Source of the DNA: Loktanella sp. PT4BL
GTDB lineage: Bacteria > Pseudomonadota > Alphaproteobacteria > Rhodobacterales > Rhodobacteraceae
Assembly: GCF_003201935.1 (NCBI RefSeq)
Contig: NZ_QJJL01000002.1
Location: 496,001 to 560,000 of the forward strand
Reading direction: 5' to 3'
Length of the DNA stretch: 64,000 bases
Part shown: positions 9,315 to 18,720 of the stretch, in pieces
Position numbering within the stretch: the stretch's first letter is position 1
Layout of the letters: the number at the start of each line of letters is the position of its first letter
The notes under the pieces: model-generated
What the model was told of the DNA's origin: nothing
What the model saw: only the letters and a program-made list of their open reading frames with translations
Databases searched by the model: none
Translations under genes and position numbers: made by a program

Positions 9315-10889
9315 TTATTCACCCTGTGAAAGCAGGATCGCCGAGACAGGCACAATCGCAAGTGTCGACTGGTCGAGCTGACCCGCCCACTCGCGTAGCG
9401 CTGCGAGTGTTTCCGGCGTCATCCGCCCCATGATCACAACGTCACCGGTCTGGCGCGCACGGAACGCGGCCTGATCCAGCGCGCGCGCAATTGCGCCGCT
9501 GTCTTCGCCCTCACCATCAAGATCACGCAGGATCGTCGCGGCAGGCACATCGGCCTGTTCCGCCGCGCGTGTCGCATCGCTCAGCCCACGCTGGACGGTG
9601 ACAAAGCCAAGGCCGTCAGCCGCCAATATCTGCATCACCTGCGCAGTGACGGCGCGGTCCTGGATCGCGCCTGCGCCCAATGAAAACAGCATCGCGGCTT
9701 CGGGCAAGAGCTGGAACGCCGCCTCGAAGGCCACTTCCACATCCGCAGGGCGCGCACCCGAGGGAAGATCAGCCTGAAGTGCCAGCTCAAGCCCCGCCGC
9801 GCGATAGGCCGCCATCTTCTCGCCTGCCCCTTCGGCCAGCGCGTTGATCGCAACCGTCGGCGCAAAACCCAGCGCCGCGAGTGCAGGTGCCGCATCCACC
9901 ATCGCATCGGTATCGACCAGCACAACGGCAATCTTTGGCAGGCCTTCTGTCGCTTCAAACGGTGCCGCAAAGCGCAACAAGGCGGGGGCGTCATCTGGCA
10001 ATGCGTCGGTCTCGGTGGGCGTCGGTGCGACGGTCTCGGTCTCTTCCGGCTCTGCCCCTGGGCGGTTGATCCGAACCCCGCCTGATGCTTGTGGCAAGGA
10101 TTGTGCCACAATTACCTGCTGGTCTGACGCGACGGCTGCTTGCTCTGGCACGGTCGTTTCTTGCTCTGAAGCAGTGGCTTCCTGCTCGGGCGCAGGTGTT
10201 TCTTCGGGCGATACCATCACGGTCTCGGCTGCGGCAGGAGCCTGCGCGGTCTCAACTGCAGCTTCGCTCACAGGCTCATCACTTGCTTTAACTTCCACCG
10301 GCGTGTCCTGTGGAACCTCGGCAACTTCGTTTTGCGAGTTGTCCTCTGCTGCCGGTGCCGCCTCTTGCGGTTCAGGAGCGGGCTCTGCCGCTGGCGCGGT
10401 CGCTGTGGTCTCAGCATCCGCAGCAACCGCTTCGGCTTGATCCTCAACAACAATCACAGGCGGCGCAACGGCGGCTGGTGTTTCATCCTGTGCGGCGGCC
10501 ACAGGCGGCGTCACGTCGAGTGCCTCAACGGCATCATCCGCCAACACAGGTGCTGTGGCCGTCGTTGCCGCTTGCGGTGCTGGCTCTTCCACGGCCGTTA
10601 CGGCGGGTAATTCGGCGGTTTCCGTCGACACTTCCGGTGGGGTCTCGCTATCCGGCGCTGCAACGCTCAGCGGGACAGAATCTGCGAAATTCGGCACATC
10701 TTCAGGGCTGCTGGGGAGCGGCACGGGCAGTTGCGTTGTCGTCACAGCAGGCACCATGTCAGGCGATGCCAACTGCGGTTCGGCAGGACCGGTTGCAAAA
10801 TCCGGCTGTTCGTTGGCAAGCGAGACGATACCCAAACCAACGCCGCCGCAAATCAGCCCCCAAAGACTGCCCTTTACATAGCCCTTCAT
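9315..10889 (-). CDS. divergent polysaccharide deacetylase family protein with long Ala/Pro/Glu linker
   Basis: A 524-residue inner-membrane-anchored protein. Residues 8-24 form a membrane helix (WGLICGGVGLGIVSLA). Residues about 27-310 are low-complexity and rich in Ala, Pro, Glu, Thr and Val. The C-terminal 205 residues resemble the YibQ/DUF610 divergent polysaccharide deacetylase fold: IAVVLVDTDAM at about 318, FAPTVAINAL, and LALQADLPSG. The usual DDLG signature is replaced by VDTD, so catalytic activity is uncertain. The frame opens at 10994, but ATG 10889 has a ribosome binding site (AAAGG, 9 nt upstream) and starts directly at the basic-hydrophobic N-terminus. The gene lies opposite to, and between, trpE and trpG. 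Confidence 0.82.
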   Translation of the reverse strand: MKGYVKGSLWGLICGGVGLGIVSLANEQPDFATGPAEPQLASPDMVPAVTTTQLPVPLPSSPEDVPNFADSVPLSVAAPDSETPPEVSTETAELPAVTAVEEPAPQAATTATAPVLADDAVEALDVTPPVAAAQDETPAAVAPPVIVVEDQAEAVAADAETTATAPAAEPAPEPQEAAPAAEDNSQNEVAEVPQDTPVEVKASDEPVSEAAVETAQAPAAAETVMVSPEETPAPEQEATASEQETTVPEQAAVASDQQVIVAQSLPQASGGVRINRPGAEPEETETVAPTPTETDALPDDAPALLRFAAPFEATEGLPKIAVVLVDTDAMVDAAPALAALGFAPTVAINALAEGAGEKMAAYRAAGLELALQADLPSGARPADVEVAFEAAFQLLPEAAMLFSLGAGAIQDRAVTAQVMQILAADGLGFVTVQRGLSDATRAAEQADVPAATILRDLDGEGEDSGAIARALDQAAFRARQTGDVVIMGRMTPETLAALREWAGQLDQSTLAIVPVSAILLSQGE

Positions 10890-11011
10890 CTGCCCACACC
10901 TTTTTCTTCGACCTTGACGTGCCCTTGCGTCCCGGCCCATGTATGGCGGGCTTATACCGTTCACTTCACCGGAAACGGTAGCCCTTTTTGTCACATGCGC
11001 GGGTTTTTACT

Positions 11012-11593
11012 ATGCTGCTTCTGATCGATAACTATGACAGCTTTACCTATAATCTGGTCCATTATCTGGGCGAGCTGGGTGCGGAAGTCGTGGTCAAACG
11101 CAATGACGCGCTTGATGTGCAGGAAGCGATGGCCATGCGCCCCGAAGCGATCATGCTGTCGCCTGGTCCCTGTGATCCGGCACAGGCGGGTATTTGTCTC
11201 GCACTCGTGCATGCCGCAGCTGAGGTGAAGATGCCGCTGATGGGTGTCTGCCTTGGCCATCAGGCAATTGGCGAGGCCTTCGGCGGCAATGTCGTGCGGT
11301 GCCATGAAATCGTCCACGGCAAAATGGGTGCGATGCATCATACCGGCAAAGGGCTCTTTGCCGGACTGCCAAGCCCCTTTGAGGCCACGCGCTATCATTC
11401 GCTGGTGGTGGACCGCGCCAGCCTGCCCGACTGCCTTGAGATCACGGCAGAGCTGGAAGACGGCACCATCATGGGCCTGCAACACCGCGACCTGCCGATC
11501 CACGGCGTGCAATTCCACCCAGAAAGCATCCGGTCCGAACACGGCCATCAGCTTCTCCAGAACTTTCTTGCCAACACGAAGGTACCCGCATGA
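11012..11593 (+). CDS. trpG: anthranilate synthase component II (glutamine amidotransferase)
   Basis: Class I glutamine amidotransferase of 193 residues that supplies ammonia to TrpE. It begins [14 protein letters not shown], the TrpG/PabA signature. The nucleophile is in GVCLGHQ (cysteine near residue 79) and the His-Glu pair in [10 protein letters not shown] near 170. A frame open from 10988 would add eight residues unlike the family, so ATG 11012 is chosen. It heads a compact unit in which each following stop and start overlap (trpD, ung, trpC, moaC, moeA). It is divergent from the deacetylase gene across 122 bp, which must hold the promoters. Confidence 0.96.
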   Translation: MLLLIDNYDSFTYNLVHYLGELGAEVVVKRNDALDVQEAMAMRPEAIMLSPGPCDPAQAGICLALVHAAAEVKMPLMGVCLGHQAIGEAFGGNVVRCHEIVHGKMGAMHHTGKGLFAGLPSPFEATRYHSLVVDRASLPDCLEITAELEDGTIMGLQHRDLPIHGVQFHPESIRSEHGHQLLQNFLANTKVPA

Positions 11594-12606
11594 GTGACGC
11601 AATGAAGCCGCTGATTTTCGCAGCCTCCGAAGGTCCGCTGTCGCGGTCGCAGGCGGAAGAGGCCTTCGGCTATCTCTTTGAAGGGGCCGCGACCCCTGCG
11701 CAAATTGGCGGGTTTCTGATGGCGCTGCGTGCGCGCGGCGAATCTGTCTCCGAATACGCCGCTGCCGCTGCCGTCATGCGCGCGCATTGCATCCCCGTCA
11801 AAGCACCCGAGGGCGCGATGGATATCGTTGGCACGGGGGGTGATGGCAAACACACGCTGAATATCTCGACCGCGACCGCCTTTGTTGTGGCTGGTGCCGG
11901 CGTGCCGGTTGCCAAACACGGCAACCGGAACCTGTCATCGAAATCGGGCACCGCAGATGTGCAGGGCGCGCTTGGCATCAACGTCATGGTTGGCCCTGAG
12001 ATCGTGGAACGCGCCATCGCCGAGGCAGGTATTGGTTTCATGATGGCGCCGATACATCATCCGGCGATGAAACATGTGGGGCCTATCCGCGTGGAACTTG
12101 GATCAAAAACGATCTTCAACATTTTGGGACCATTGACTAATCCCGCAGGTGTGAAGCGCCAACTAACCGGCGCTTTCGCCCCTGACCTGATCTTTCCCAT
12201 GGCCGAAACCCTGCAACAGCTTGGCACAGAGAAAGCATGGCTGGTCCACGGCAGCGACGGCACCGACGAGATCACGATCTGCGGCCCCACGGCTGTCGCG
12301 GCCCTTGAGGACGGCAAGATCAGGTCCCGCGAAATCCACCCAGAGGATGCGGGCCTTCCGGTCCATAGTTTCCGCGATATCATCGGGGGTACGCCCGAAG
12401 AAAATGCCGCGGCCCTGTCGGCCTTGCTCGATGGCGCGACAGGCGCGTACCGTGACGCCGTGCTTTTGAACGCCGCAGCCGCCTTGGTCGTGGCCGACAA
12501 AGCCGGTGATCTGAAAGAAGGGGTTGAACTTGCCCGCGACAGCATCGACAGCGGCAAAGCCAAAAAGGCGCTCGCAACACTGGCACGGATTACCTCTGCC
12601 GCGTGA
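11590..12606 (+). CDS. trpD: anthranilate phosphoribosyltransferase
   Basis: Transfers phosphoribose from PRPP to anthranilate, step two of tryptophan synthesis. The 338-residue protein shows the PRPP-binding [14 protein letters not shown] loop at about residue 81, the [21 protein letters not shown] stretch (glycine-rich, about 108-128), and [30 protein letters not shown] near 157, all diagnostic of TrpD. The start overlaps the trpG stop as ATGA, and its stop overlaps the start of ung. Confidence 0.97.
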   Translation: MSDAMKPLIFAASEGPLSRSQAEEAFGYLFEGAATPAQIGGFLMALRARGESVSEYAAAAAVMRAHCIPVKAPEGAMDIVGTGGDGKHTLNISTATAFVVAGAGVPVAKHGNRNLSSKSGTADVQGALGINVMVGPEIVERAIAEAGIGFMMAPIHHPAMKHVGPIRVELGSKTIFNILGPLTNPAGVKRQLTGAFAPDLIFPMAETLQQLGTEKAWLVHGSDGTDEITICGPTAVAALEDGKIRSREIHPEDAGLPVHSFRDIIGGTPEENAAALSALLDGATGAYRDAVLLNAAAALVVADKAGDLKEGVELARDSIDSGKAKKALATLARITSAA

Positions 12607-13247
12607 TGTTTGATCTGACGGATCTTGGCGCGTGGGATGATCTGCCGTTTTTTGCACAGGACCTGCCGGAGATAGCCGCCCGGATTGAGGGGGATCTGCT
12701 GCCGCCTCCTGCGCTCACCTTTGCCGCCCTCAAACGCACCCAACCCGATGACACCCGTGTCGTGATCCTCGGCCAGGACCCCTATCATACCCCCGGCAAA
12801 GCCGGTGGTCTGGCGTTTTCCATTCCAGATGACTTTGGCGGACGCCTTGACAGCCTGGGCAATATTTTCAAGGAAATTCAGACTGATACAGGCCATGTCC
12901 GCACCAAGACCGGCCTTCAGGACTGGGCAGACCAGGGCGTTTTGCTGCTCAATACAGCCCTTACAGTGCCACCGGGCCAACCCAAAGCCCACGCCCGACT
13001 GGGCTGGTCAACGCTGGTCACCCAAGCGCTGAAACGTCTCGACGATCACCCCCGCGCCTTTATCCTGTGGGGCGCACCTGCACAGGCCTATGCCAAACAC
13101 CTTGGCCCCGATCACCTGATCCTGCGCGCACCGCACCCGTCCCCGCTTTCGGCGCATCGCGGGTTTTTCGGGTCGCGCCCATTTTCAAAGGTGAACCAGT
13201 GGCTTATTGAACAAGGCCAAGAGCCAATCAACTGGGCGGACCCATGA
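12606..13247 (+). CDS. ung: uracil-DNA glycosylase, family 1
   Basis: Removes uracil from DNA, starting base excision repair. The 213-residue protein has the family 1 water-activating motif [17 protein letters not shown] at about residue 57 (catalytic Asp in QDPYH), the uracil-reading asparagine in [14 protein letters not shown] near 117, and the DNA-intercalating loop [19 protein letters not shown] near 178. In the first motif a Lys replaces the usual Gln after PG. The ATG at 12606 overlaps the trpD stop (TGATG); a GTG one codon earlier is possible. Its stop overlaps the trpC start as ATGA, so a repair gene is translationally locked inside the tryptophan unit. Confidence 0.94.
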   Translation: MFDLTDLGAWDDLPFFAQDLPEIAARIEGDLLPPPALTFAALKRTQPDDTRVVILGQDPYHTPGKAGGLAFSIPDDFGGRLDSLGNIFKEIQTDTGHVRTKTGLQDWADQGVLLLNTALTVPPGQPKAHARLGWSTLVTQALKRLDDHPRAFILWGAPAQAYAKHLGPDHLILRAPHPSPLSAHRGFFGSRPFSKVNQWLIEQGQEPINWADP

Positions 13248-14050
13248 GCGATATTCTCGAAAAGATCAAAACATACAAACTCGCCGATGTGGCCGCGCGC
13301 AAAGCAGCGGTTCCTCTGGCCGAGGTCGAAGCCCGCGCCAAAGAAGCCCCGCCGACACGCGGTTTCGCCGATGCGCTGGCGGGCGCCATCCGTGAAGGGT
13401 ATGGCCTGATCGCAGAAATCAAGAAAGCCAGCCCTTCAAAGGGCCTGATCCGTGCCGATTTCGACCCGCCCGCGCTTGCCAAAGCTTACGCCGAAGGGGG
13501 GGCCACCTGCCTGTCCGTCCTCACCGACGGCCCCTCTTTCCAAGGCGACGACAGCTATCTGACCGCGGCCCGCAGCGCCGTCGATCTACCCGCCCTGCGC
13601 AAGGATTTCATGTATGACACCTATCAGGTCGCCGAGGCCCGCGCCCTGCACGCCGACTGCATCCTGATCATCATGGCGAGCGTCAGCGACGCCCAGGCGC
13701 AAGAGTTGGAAGAGGCCGCCTTTGCATGGGATATGGATGTGCTGATCGAAGTGCATGACGCGGCAGAACTGGAACGCGCCACACTGCTGAAATCTCCGCT
13801 GATGGGGATCAATAACCGCAACCTGAAAACCTTTGAAACCACGCTCGATACCACCCGCACCCTGTCCAAACTGGTGCCCGCAGACCGCATGATCGTCTGC
13901 GAAAGCGGCCTGAACACGCCCGAGGAACTGGCTGATATGGCCCGCTACGGCGCGCGTGCGTTCCTGATCGGTGAAAGCCTGATGCGGCAGGATGATGTGG
14001 CCACAGCCACCCGGATCCTGCTTGCCAATCCAGCCACAGGGGGCTTGTGA
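13244..14050 (+). CDS. trpC: indole-3-glycerol phosphate synthase
   Basis: TIM-barrel enzyme that closes the indole ring from carboxyphenylaminodeoxyribulose phosphate. The 268-residue single-function protein contains the signature [21 protein letters not shown] near residue 53 (catalytic Lys and phosphate-binding residues), [16 protein letters not shown] near 121, [13 protein letters not shown] near 166, [18 protein letters not shown] near 187, and CESGL near 219. It overlaps ung upstream and moaC downstream by ATGA. No trpF fusion is present. Confidence 0.97.
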   Translation: MSDILEKIKTYKLADVAARKAAVPLAEVEARAKEAPPTRGFADALAGAIREGYGLIAEIKKASPSKGLIRADFDPPALAKAYAEGGATCLSVLTDGPSFQGDDSYLTAARSAVDLPALRKDFMYDTYQVAEARALHADCILIIMASVSDAQAQELEEAAFAWDMDVLIEVHDAAELERATLLKSPLMGINNRNLKTFETTLDTTRTLSKLVPADRMIVCESGLNTPEELADMARYGARAFLIGESLMRQDDVATATRILLANPATGGL

Positions 14051-14526
14051 TGTCAGGGCTTTCGCATTTCGATTCCGACGGCAAAGCGCATATGGTCGAT
14101 GTTTCGGATAAACCCGTGACCGCGCGCACGGCGATTGCGGAAGGCTATATCAGGATGGCGCCCGCGACGCTCACACTGATTACCGAAGGCCGCGCCGACA
14201 AGGGTGATGTGCTGGGGATCGCGCGGATCGCAGGGATCATGGGCGCCAAGAAAACCGCCGATCTGATCCCGCTCTGCCACCCTTTGCCGATCACAAAGGT
14301 CGCGCTTGATCTGACGCCGGACACCGCCCTGCCCGGTATCCGGATTACCGCCACTGTAAAGACAGGCGGTCAAACCGGTGTCGAGATGGAGGCGCTCACG
14401 GCCGTCAACATCGCAGCCCTGACCGTTTACGACATGGTCAAAGCCGTACAAAAAGATATGGAAATCGGCGGCATGCGGCTCACCTTCAAGGACGGCGGCA
14501 AATCGGGACGGTTCGAAAACCCATGA
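14047..14526 (+). CDS. moaC: cyclic pyranopterin monophosphate synthase
   Basis: Molybdenum cofactor synthesis enzyme that, after MoaA, forms cyclic pyranopterin monophosphate. The 159-residue length fits. Family motifs: [14 protein letters not shown] near residue 17, [12 protein letters not shown] near 75, and [23 protein letters not shown] near 112, with the conserved Lys and Asp residues of the active site. The GTG/ATG start region overlaps trpC by ATGA, and its stop overlaps moeA by ATGA. The link of trpC, moaC and moeA in one unit is a known alphaproteobacterial arrangement. Confidence 0.97.
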   Translation: MMSGLSHFDSDGKAHMVDVSDKPVTARTAIAEGYIRMAPATLTLITEGRADKGDVLGIARIAGIMGAKKTADLIPLCHPLPITKVALDLTPDTALPGIRITATVKTGGQTGVEMEALTAVNIAALTVYDMVKAVQKDMEIGGMRLTFKDGGKSGRFENP

Positions 14527-15695
14527 TTTCGGTCGATGAGGCCCTTTCCCATCTCTTCGCGCTGACCACACCGCTGGACGCCGAAGACGTTCCGCTGATC
14601 AGGGCGGACGGCCGTGTGCTGGCAAAAGACGCATATGCCACGCGCAACCAGCCCCCTTTCGCCGCCTCCGCAATGGATGGTTATGCGGTTGACGCCAAAT
14701 CCATTAAAGCCGGCCAGACCTATGAGGTCATCGGCGAGGCTGCCGCTGGCCATGCTTGGCAGGGTAAGGTTGGTCCGGCGCAGGCTGTGCGTATCTTCAC
14801 CGGCGCGCCCTTACCCGAAGGAACCGATCACGTCATTATTCAGGAAAACGTCACGCGCGCGGGCGACACAATCACCCTAGATGACAGCGCCAATGACACC
14901 CCCTTCGTGCGGCCTGCCGGTGCCGATTTCAAAGCAGGCGATGCCATCCGCGCGCCGCGTGTGCTCACCCCGTCCGATATCGCCCTGCTCGCGTCGATGA
15001 ACATCGCAACCGTGTCTGTCACCCGCAGGCCATCGGTCGCCATTATCGCAACAGGCGATGAACTCGTCCAACCGGGCGAGACACCGGGGCCGGATCAGAT
15101 CATCGCCTCGAACAGCTACGGGCTCGCAGCGCTTATCCGCCAGCTTGGCGCCGACCCGCGTCTGCTCCCGATTGCGCGCGACACCCGCGCGTCGCTCGCG
15201 CTGGCCTTTGATCTGGCCGCGGATGCAGACCTCATTGTCACAATCGGGGGTGCCTCCGTCGGTGATCATGATCTGGTGGGCGAAGTCGCCACCGACAAAG
15301 GCATGGACCGCGCCTTTTACAAAGTCGCCATGCGCCCGGGCAAACCGCTGATGGCAGGGCGCATGGGCCGCACCACAATGATCGGCCTACCCGGCAACCC
15401 TGTCTCTGCCATGGTCTGCGGGCATGTGTTTCTCGCCCCAATGATCCGCAAAATGCTGGGGATGGGCGCGCAGCCTGCCCTGCGCGAAACCCACGCTCTC
15501 GCCAAACCCGCCCCCGCCAACGGGCCCCGAGAACACTACATGCGCGCGCATCTCGGCCCTGAGGGTGTCACGATTTTTGACCGTCAGGACAGCGCGCTGC
15601 TCACCGTGCTGGCCGAGGCCAATTGCCTTGCCGTGCGCCCGATCAACGATCCCGCCCGCGACACTGGCGACCAGATCGAAATCATCCGCCTCTGA
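14523..15695 (+). CDS. moeA: molybdopterin molybdenumtransferase
   Basis: Inserts molybdate into adenylylated molybdopterin. The 390-residue protein carries the MoeA N-terminal region ([27 protein letters not shown] near residue 44), the [19 protein letters not shown] stretch near 88, and the MogA-like domain with [19 protein letters not shown] near 178 and [14 protein letters not shown] near 237. [10 protein letters not shown] and [11 protein letters not shown] near 274-300 complete the signature. It closes the overlapped trpG-moeA unit; lexA has its own promoter 131 bp downstream. Confidence 0.96.
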   Translation: MISVDEALSHLFALTTPLDAEDVPLIRADGRVLAKDAYATRNQPPFAASAMDGYAVDAKSIKAGQTYEVIGEAAAGHAWQGKVGPAQAVRIFTGAPLPEGTDHVIIQENVTRAGDTITLDDSANDTPFVRPAGADFKAGDAIRAPRVLTPSDIALLASMNIATVSVTRRPSVAIIATGDELVQPGETPGPDQIIASNSYGLAALIRQLGADPRLLPIARDTRASLALAFDLAADADLIVTIGGASVGDHDLVGEVATDKGMDRAFYKVAMRPGKPLMAGRMGRTTMIGLPGNPVSAMVCGHVFLAPMIRKMLGMGAQPALRETHALAKPAPANGPREHYMRAHLGPEGVTIFDRQDSALLTVLAEANCLAVRPINDPARDTGDQIEIIRL

Positions 15696-15720
15696 ACCTG
15701 GACTTTCCATGTCCCATCAA

Positions 15721-15740
15721 ACTTCCGCCGGAGGCATCCC
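15721..15740. repeat. short dispersed intergenic repeat, copy 1
   Basis: This 20-bp stretch, with core CCGCCGGAGGCATCCC, matches 37039-37058 at 19 of 20 positions. Both copies lie just after the stop of a gene (moeA; purL). The internal CCGCCGG can pair with itself. Similar sequences recur between genes in Roseobacter-group genomes, from general knowledge. A 20-codon open frame crosses it (15709-15771), which I do not call a gene. Confidence 0.55.
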
Positions 15741-15767
15741 GGACTATCCGCACGGAACAGCCATCAG

Positions 15768-15796
15768 TTGACACAAAACAAGAACATGCATAGAAC
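15768..15796 (+). promoter_or_regulatory. lexA promoter
   Basis: A consensus -35 box TTGACA (15768-15773), a 17-nt spacer and a -10 box TAGAAC (15791-15796) lie 30 bp before the lexA start. The SOS box overlaps the spacer end and the -10 box, so LexA binding would block RNA polymerase. Confidence 0.8.
15782..15796. promoter_or_regulatory. LexA-binding SOS box (GAAC-N7-GAAC)
   Basis: The sequence GAAC-ATGCATA-GAAC is a perfect match to the alphaproteobacterial SOS box (GTTC-N7-GTTC on the other strand). Its place over the -10 element of lexA indicates autorepression. Confidence 0.9.
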
Positions 15797-15826
15797 ATAT
15801 GCAAAACGTGGTAATGGAGCAGTCAT

Positions 15827-16513
15827 ATGTTGACGAAAAAACAGCTCGATCTTCTGGAGTTCATTCACAAGCGTGTCCAGCGCGATGGTGTCCCGCCCAG
15901 TTTCGATGAAATGAAAGAAGCGCTCGATCTGCGCTCCAAGTCCGGTATCCACCGTCTGATTACCGCACTGGAAGAACGTGGTTTCATCCGGCGTTTGGCG
16001 CACCGCGCCCGTGCGCTTGAGATCGTGAAACTGCCGGATGCGATGCAGGGCAAGACCGGTTTCCAGCCGCGCGTCATTGACGGGGACAAACCCGACAGCA
16101 CCCCCGCTGCCGCGATGGCCGTTGAATCCGGTGCGATCGAATTGCCGATGATGGGCCGCATTGCTGCAGGTGTCCCGATCGAGGCAATCAGCGAAGCCTC
16201 GCACAACGTCTCTGTGCCGCAGTCCATGCTGGGCAGCGGCGATCACTACGCGCTTGAAGTCAAAGGCGATTCGATGATCGAGGCGGGCATCAACGACGGC
16301 GATGTCGTCGTGATCCGTGAAACTTCCGTTGCCGATAACGGTGATATCGTAGTGGCCCTTGTTGAAGGCCATGAAGCCACGCTGAAACGGTTCCGCCGCA
16401 ACGGCTCTGCTATCGCACTTGAGGCTGCGAACCCTGCCTATGAAACACGGGTGTTCCGTGATGATCAGGTCAAGGTCCAAGGCCGATTGGTCGGCCTGAT
16501 CCGCACCTACTAG
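15827..16513 (+). CDS. lexA: LexA repressor
   Basis: SOS-response repressor and self-cleaving serine protease, 228 residues. The N-terminal winged helix ([16 protein letters not shown], then [30 protein letters not shown] contains the recognition helix, about residues 27-55). The cleavage site Ala-Gly is in [10 protein letters not shown] at about residue 113-115. The catalytic serine is in GDSMIEAGI near 147 and the lysine in GHEATLKRF near 186. The start follows GGAG with 8-nt spacing. It is separated from moeA by its own SOS-controlled promoter and followed by an intrinsic terminator. Confidence 0.97.
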   Translation: MLTKKQLDLLEFIHKRVQRDGVPPSFDEMKEALDLRSKSGIHRLITALEERGFIRRLAHRARALEIVKLPDAMQGKTGFQPRVIDGDKPDSTPAAAMAVESGAIELPMMGRIAAGVPIEAISEASHNVSVPQSMLGSGDHYALEVKGDSMIEAGINDGDVVVIRETSVADNGDIVVALVEGHEATLKRFRRNGSAIALEAANPAYETRVFRDDQVKVQGRLVGLIRTY

Positions 16514-16525
16514 GGGCGCTCCAAT

Positions 16526-18637
16526 TCATCTCGGAAGGGTCGCTTCGGCGGCCCTTTTTTGTTGTGCATAAGGGAGCGTGACGGGCGCGGGCCATGGTCC
16601 TTGCCAACTGTTCCACGGGCGCTGCCCTGTCATCTGATGTGCCGTCGTGATCCGCAAGTCACCATTCCCCGCCACATCCAGCGCCAAAGCGCCCGTGTTG
16701 CGCAACCGCGCCACATTATAGACCGCGCAGGGACGCGGCCCTGCATCAATCTGGTTGCTGATCAGCACATCGGCCCCATCACAGTCCCGCAATGCCGCGA
16801 GAGCTGTTTTGCCGGATACCTGCAACACCTGCCATCCACCCAGATCGGCCCGCGTGACACGCCCCTCGGTCAAGAGCCCGTCACGCGCGGCGGCCACCTC
16901 TTGGGCCACGGGCGCGCCATCATTCTCAAGCCAGATATCCGCCACAAAACCATTGCCAGTGGGCTTGGACAGCGCCCGCCCTTCAGCTCCATTCAGCCCA
17001 ATCAGCGCCCCGCTATCGGCAACAAGCAGCGCGGCGCGCGATGTCTGTTGCCAAAGCACAGCGGCCAGCAAAACGACTGCAATCCCGATCAACCGCCCGC
17101 GTCCCACGATCAGCACACAAGCCAGAAGCCCAATGGCCAAGAGCGGCAAGACATACCAATCCGGCGCCACAACATGCCCCAACGCCCCCTCTTGTGCGGA
17201 TACGGTCCGCGCCACCCACAGGATCCAGCGCAGGCCGAGATCCATCAACCCAAGCCCGATCCACCACAGACCCAAAGGTGCAAGGCAGACCGCCAGCACC
17301 GCCGCGGGCATCACCAGAACACCCATCAACGGCACGCTCAGAACATTGGCGATCAATCCGTAGTGGGCAATCTGGTTGAAATGTGCCGCAGCGAAAGGTG
17401 CTGTCGCAATCCCCGCAATAAAGGATGACAGGATCACGGACAGAACCGCTCGCGCCCATCGCGGCAGGCGGCGCAAATCAACCTTTCGCAGCGCCCCGAA
17501 CGCCACGACAAGTGCCGTAGTGGCCGCAAATGACATCTGGAAACCCGGCCCGATCAGGGCCTCGGGTTGCCACAACAGCACGAGAATTGCTGCAATCGCA
17601 ACCGCCCGCAGTGTCAGCGCCTTGCGCCCCAGCAAGACTGCAACCAGCATAACCGCAACCATGATATAGGCGCGCTCGGTGGAAACGCTGCCCCCCGAGA
17701 GGGCCAGATAGAACGCCCCCACGGCCAGCGCACAGACTGCAGCGATCTTCTTGGTGGGCCAACGCAAGGCGATGCCGGGGATCAATGCCAAACCATAGCG
17801 GACGACCGCAAAGATAAAGCCCGTCAAAAGCCCCATATGCAGTCCGGAAATGGCCAAGAGATGCGCAAGATTGGAGGTCCGCAAATCGCGCAACGTCTCT
17901 TGCCCCATACCGGAGCGGTCACCGGTCATGATGGCAGCGGCAAAAGCCCCCGCCTCGCCCGGGATGGAAGCTTGCACCGCGCGCGACACCGCCATGCGCA
18001 GCGCAAAAAGACGTGCGGCAACGGTGGTATTATCGGCCGCGATCAAGCGCAGGACGGGGGTGCGCGTATAGCCCACAGCGCCCAGTTGCATGAACCATGC
18101 ATGGCGTTGAAAATCAAACCCGCCCGGCTCTGCGGGCCCTGCGGGCGGTGACAGATGCCCCGTCAGGATGATCACATCGCCGGGGGTAAACACCGCAAGC
18201 GGTTGTTGTCCGTGGACCGACACACGCACATGGTGCGGTGTGCGGTCAGGCGACATGCGTTCAAGAACCACCCGGTCCAGCGTCAGCCGCACCGCATCGC
18301 TGGCCGAGCGATCAATATTCACGATCCGGCCCTCGATTGCCCCATAATAGCGAAAGGTCAGGACCGGCGCCTCGACCGCCGCAACACGCAGCTTGGCAAC
18401 GCCCGCGCCTGCGACCACCAGAACAAGAGCCATCAGCAAAGGCGCAAAAGCCGTGGGCACCAGACGTGAAGCAAGCAGCAAACCGGCCGCAGCAATGGTG
18501 AAACCGGCCATAAGCAAGACATCTGGTTCAAAAGACAGTGCAAAATAGGTGCCGATACCAACGCCGAGACACACAGGCACCCAGCCGATCAATTGCCCGC
18601 GTTGCGCCAGAAGTGCGTCCTCGATCCGCGCACGCAC
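16526..18637 (-). CDS. comEC: ComEC/Rec2 family DNA-uptake channel protein
   Basis: Inner-membrane protein of 703 residues that moves single-stranded DNA into the cytoplasm during natural transformation. Several N-terminal membrane helices are followed by a DUF4131-like periplasmic OB region (about residues 80-190), then the competence domain with HLLAISGLHMGLLTGF near 263 and a series of helices up to about 510. The C-terminal part (about 530-690) is a degenerate beta-lactamase-like domain without the HxHxDH motif, as in several alphaproteobacteria. The start is GTG at 18637 after AAGGACAA. In Rhodobacter capsulatus ComEC is needed to take up DNA delivered by gene transfer agents. Confidence 0.92.
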   Translation of the reverse strand: MRARIEDALLAQRGQLIGWVPVCLGVGIGTYFALSFEPDVLLMAGFTIAAAGLLLASRLVPTAFAPLLMALVLVVAGAGVAKLRVAAVEAPVLTFRYYGAIEGRIVNIDRSASDAVRLTLDRVVLERMSPDRTPHHVRVSVHGQQPLAVFTPGDVIILTGHLSPPAGPAEPGGFDFQRHAWFMQLGAVGYTRTPVLRLIAADNTTVAARLFALRMAVSRAVQASIPGEAGAFAAAIMTGDRSGMGQETLRDLRTSNLAHLLAISGLHMGLLTGFIFAVVRYGLALIPGIALRWPTKKIAAVCALAVGAFYLALSGGSVSTERAYIMVAVMLVAVLLGRKALTLRAVAIAAILVLLWQPEALIGPGFQMSFAATTALVVAFGALRKVDLRRLPRWARAVLSVILSSFIAGIATAPFAAAHFNQIAHYGLIANVLSVPLMGVLVMPAAVLAVCLAPLGLWWIGLGLMDLGLRWILWVARTVSAQEGALGHVVAPDWYVLPLLAIGLLACVLIVGRGRLIGIAVVLLAAVLWQQTSRAALLVADSGALIGLNGAEGRALSKPTGNGFVADIWLENDGAPVAQEVAAARDGLLTEGRVTRADLGGWQVLQVSGKTALAALRDCDGADVLISNQIDAGPRPCAVYNVARLRNTGALALDVAGNGDLRITTAHQMTGQRPWNSWQGPWPAPVTLPYAQQKRAAEATLPR
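16537..16560 (+). terminator. intrinsic terminator of lexA
   Basis: GGGTCGC pairs with GCGGCCC around a TTCG tetraloop (one G-T wobble), followed by six T. It lies inside the last codons of the opposing comEC gene. Confidence 0.88.
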
Positions 18638-18720
18638 TTGTCCTTCACCCCGCAGTCTTCTATCCCACGTCCAAGCCGGGATCTTACCGGAAAGCTGGTT
18701 AGCGAAAGGTTAATATACCC

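Noticed and set aside
15709-15771. 20-codon frame between moeA and lexA
   Set aside because: It runs through a dispersed repeat and into the lexA -35 box, and has no ribosome binding site.
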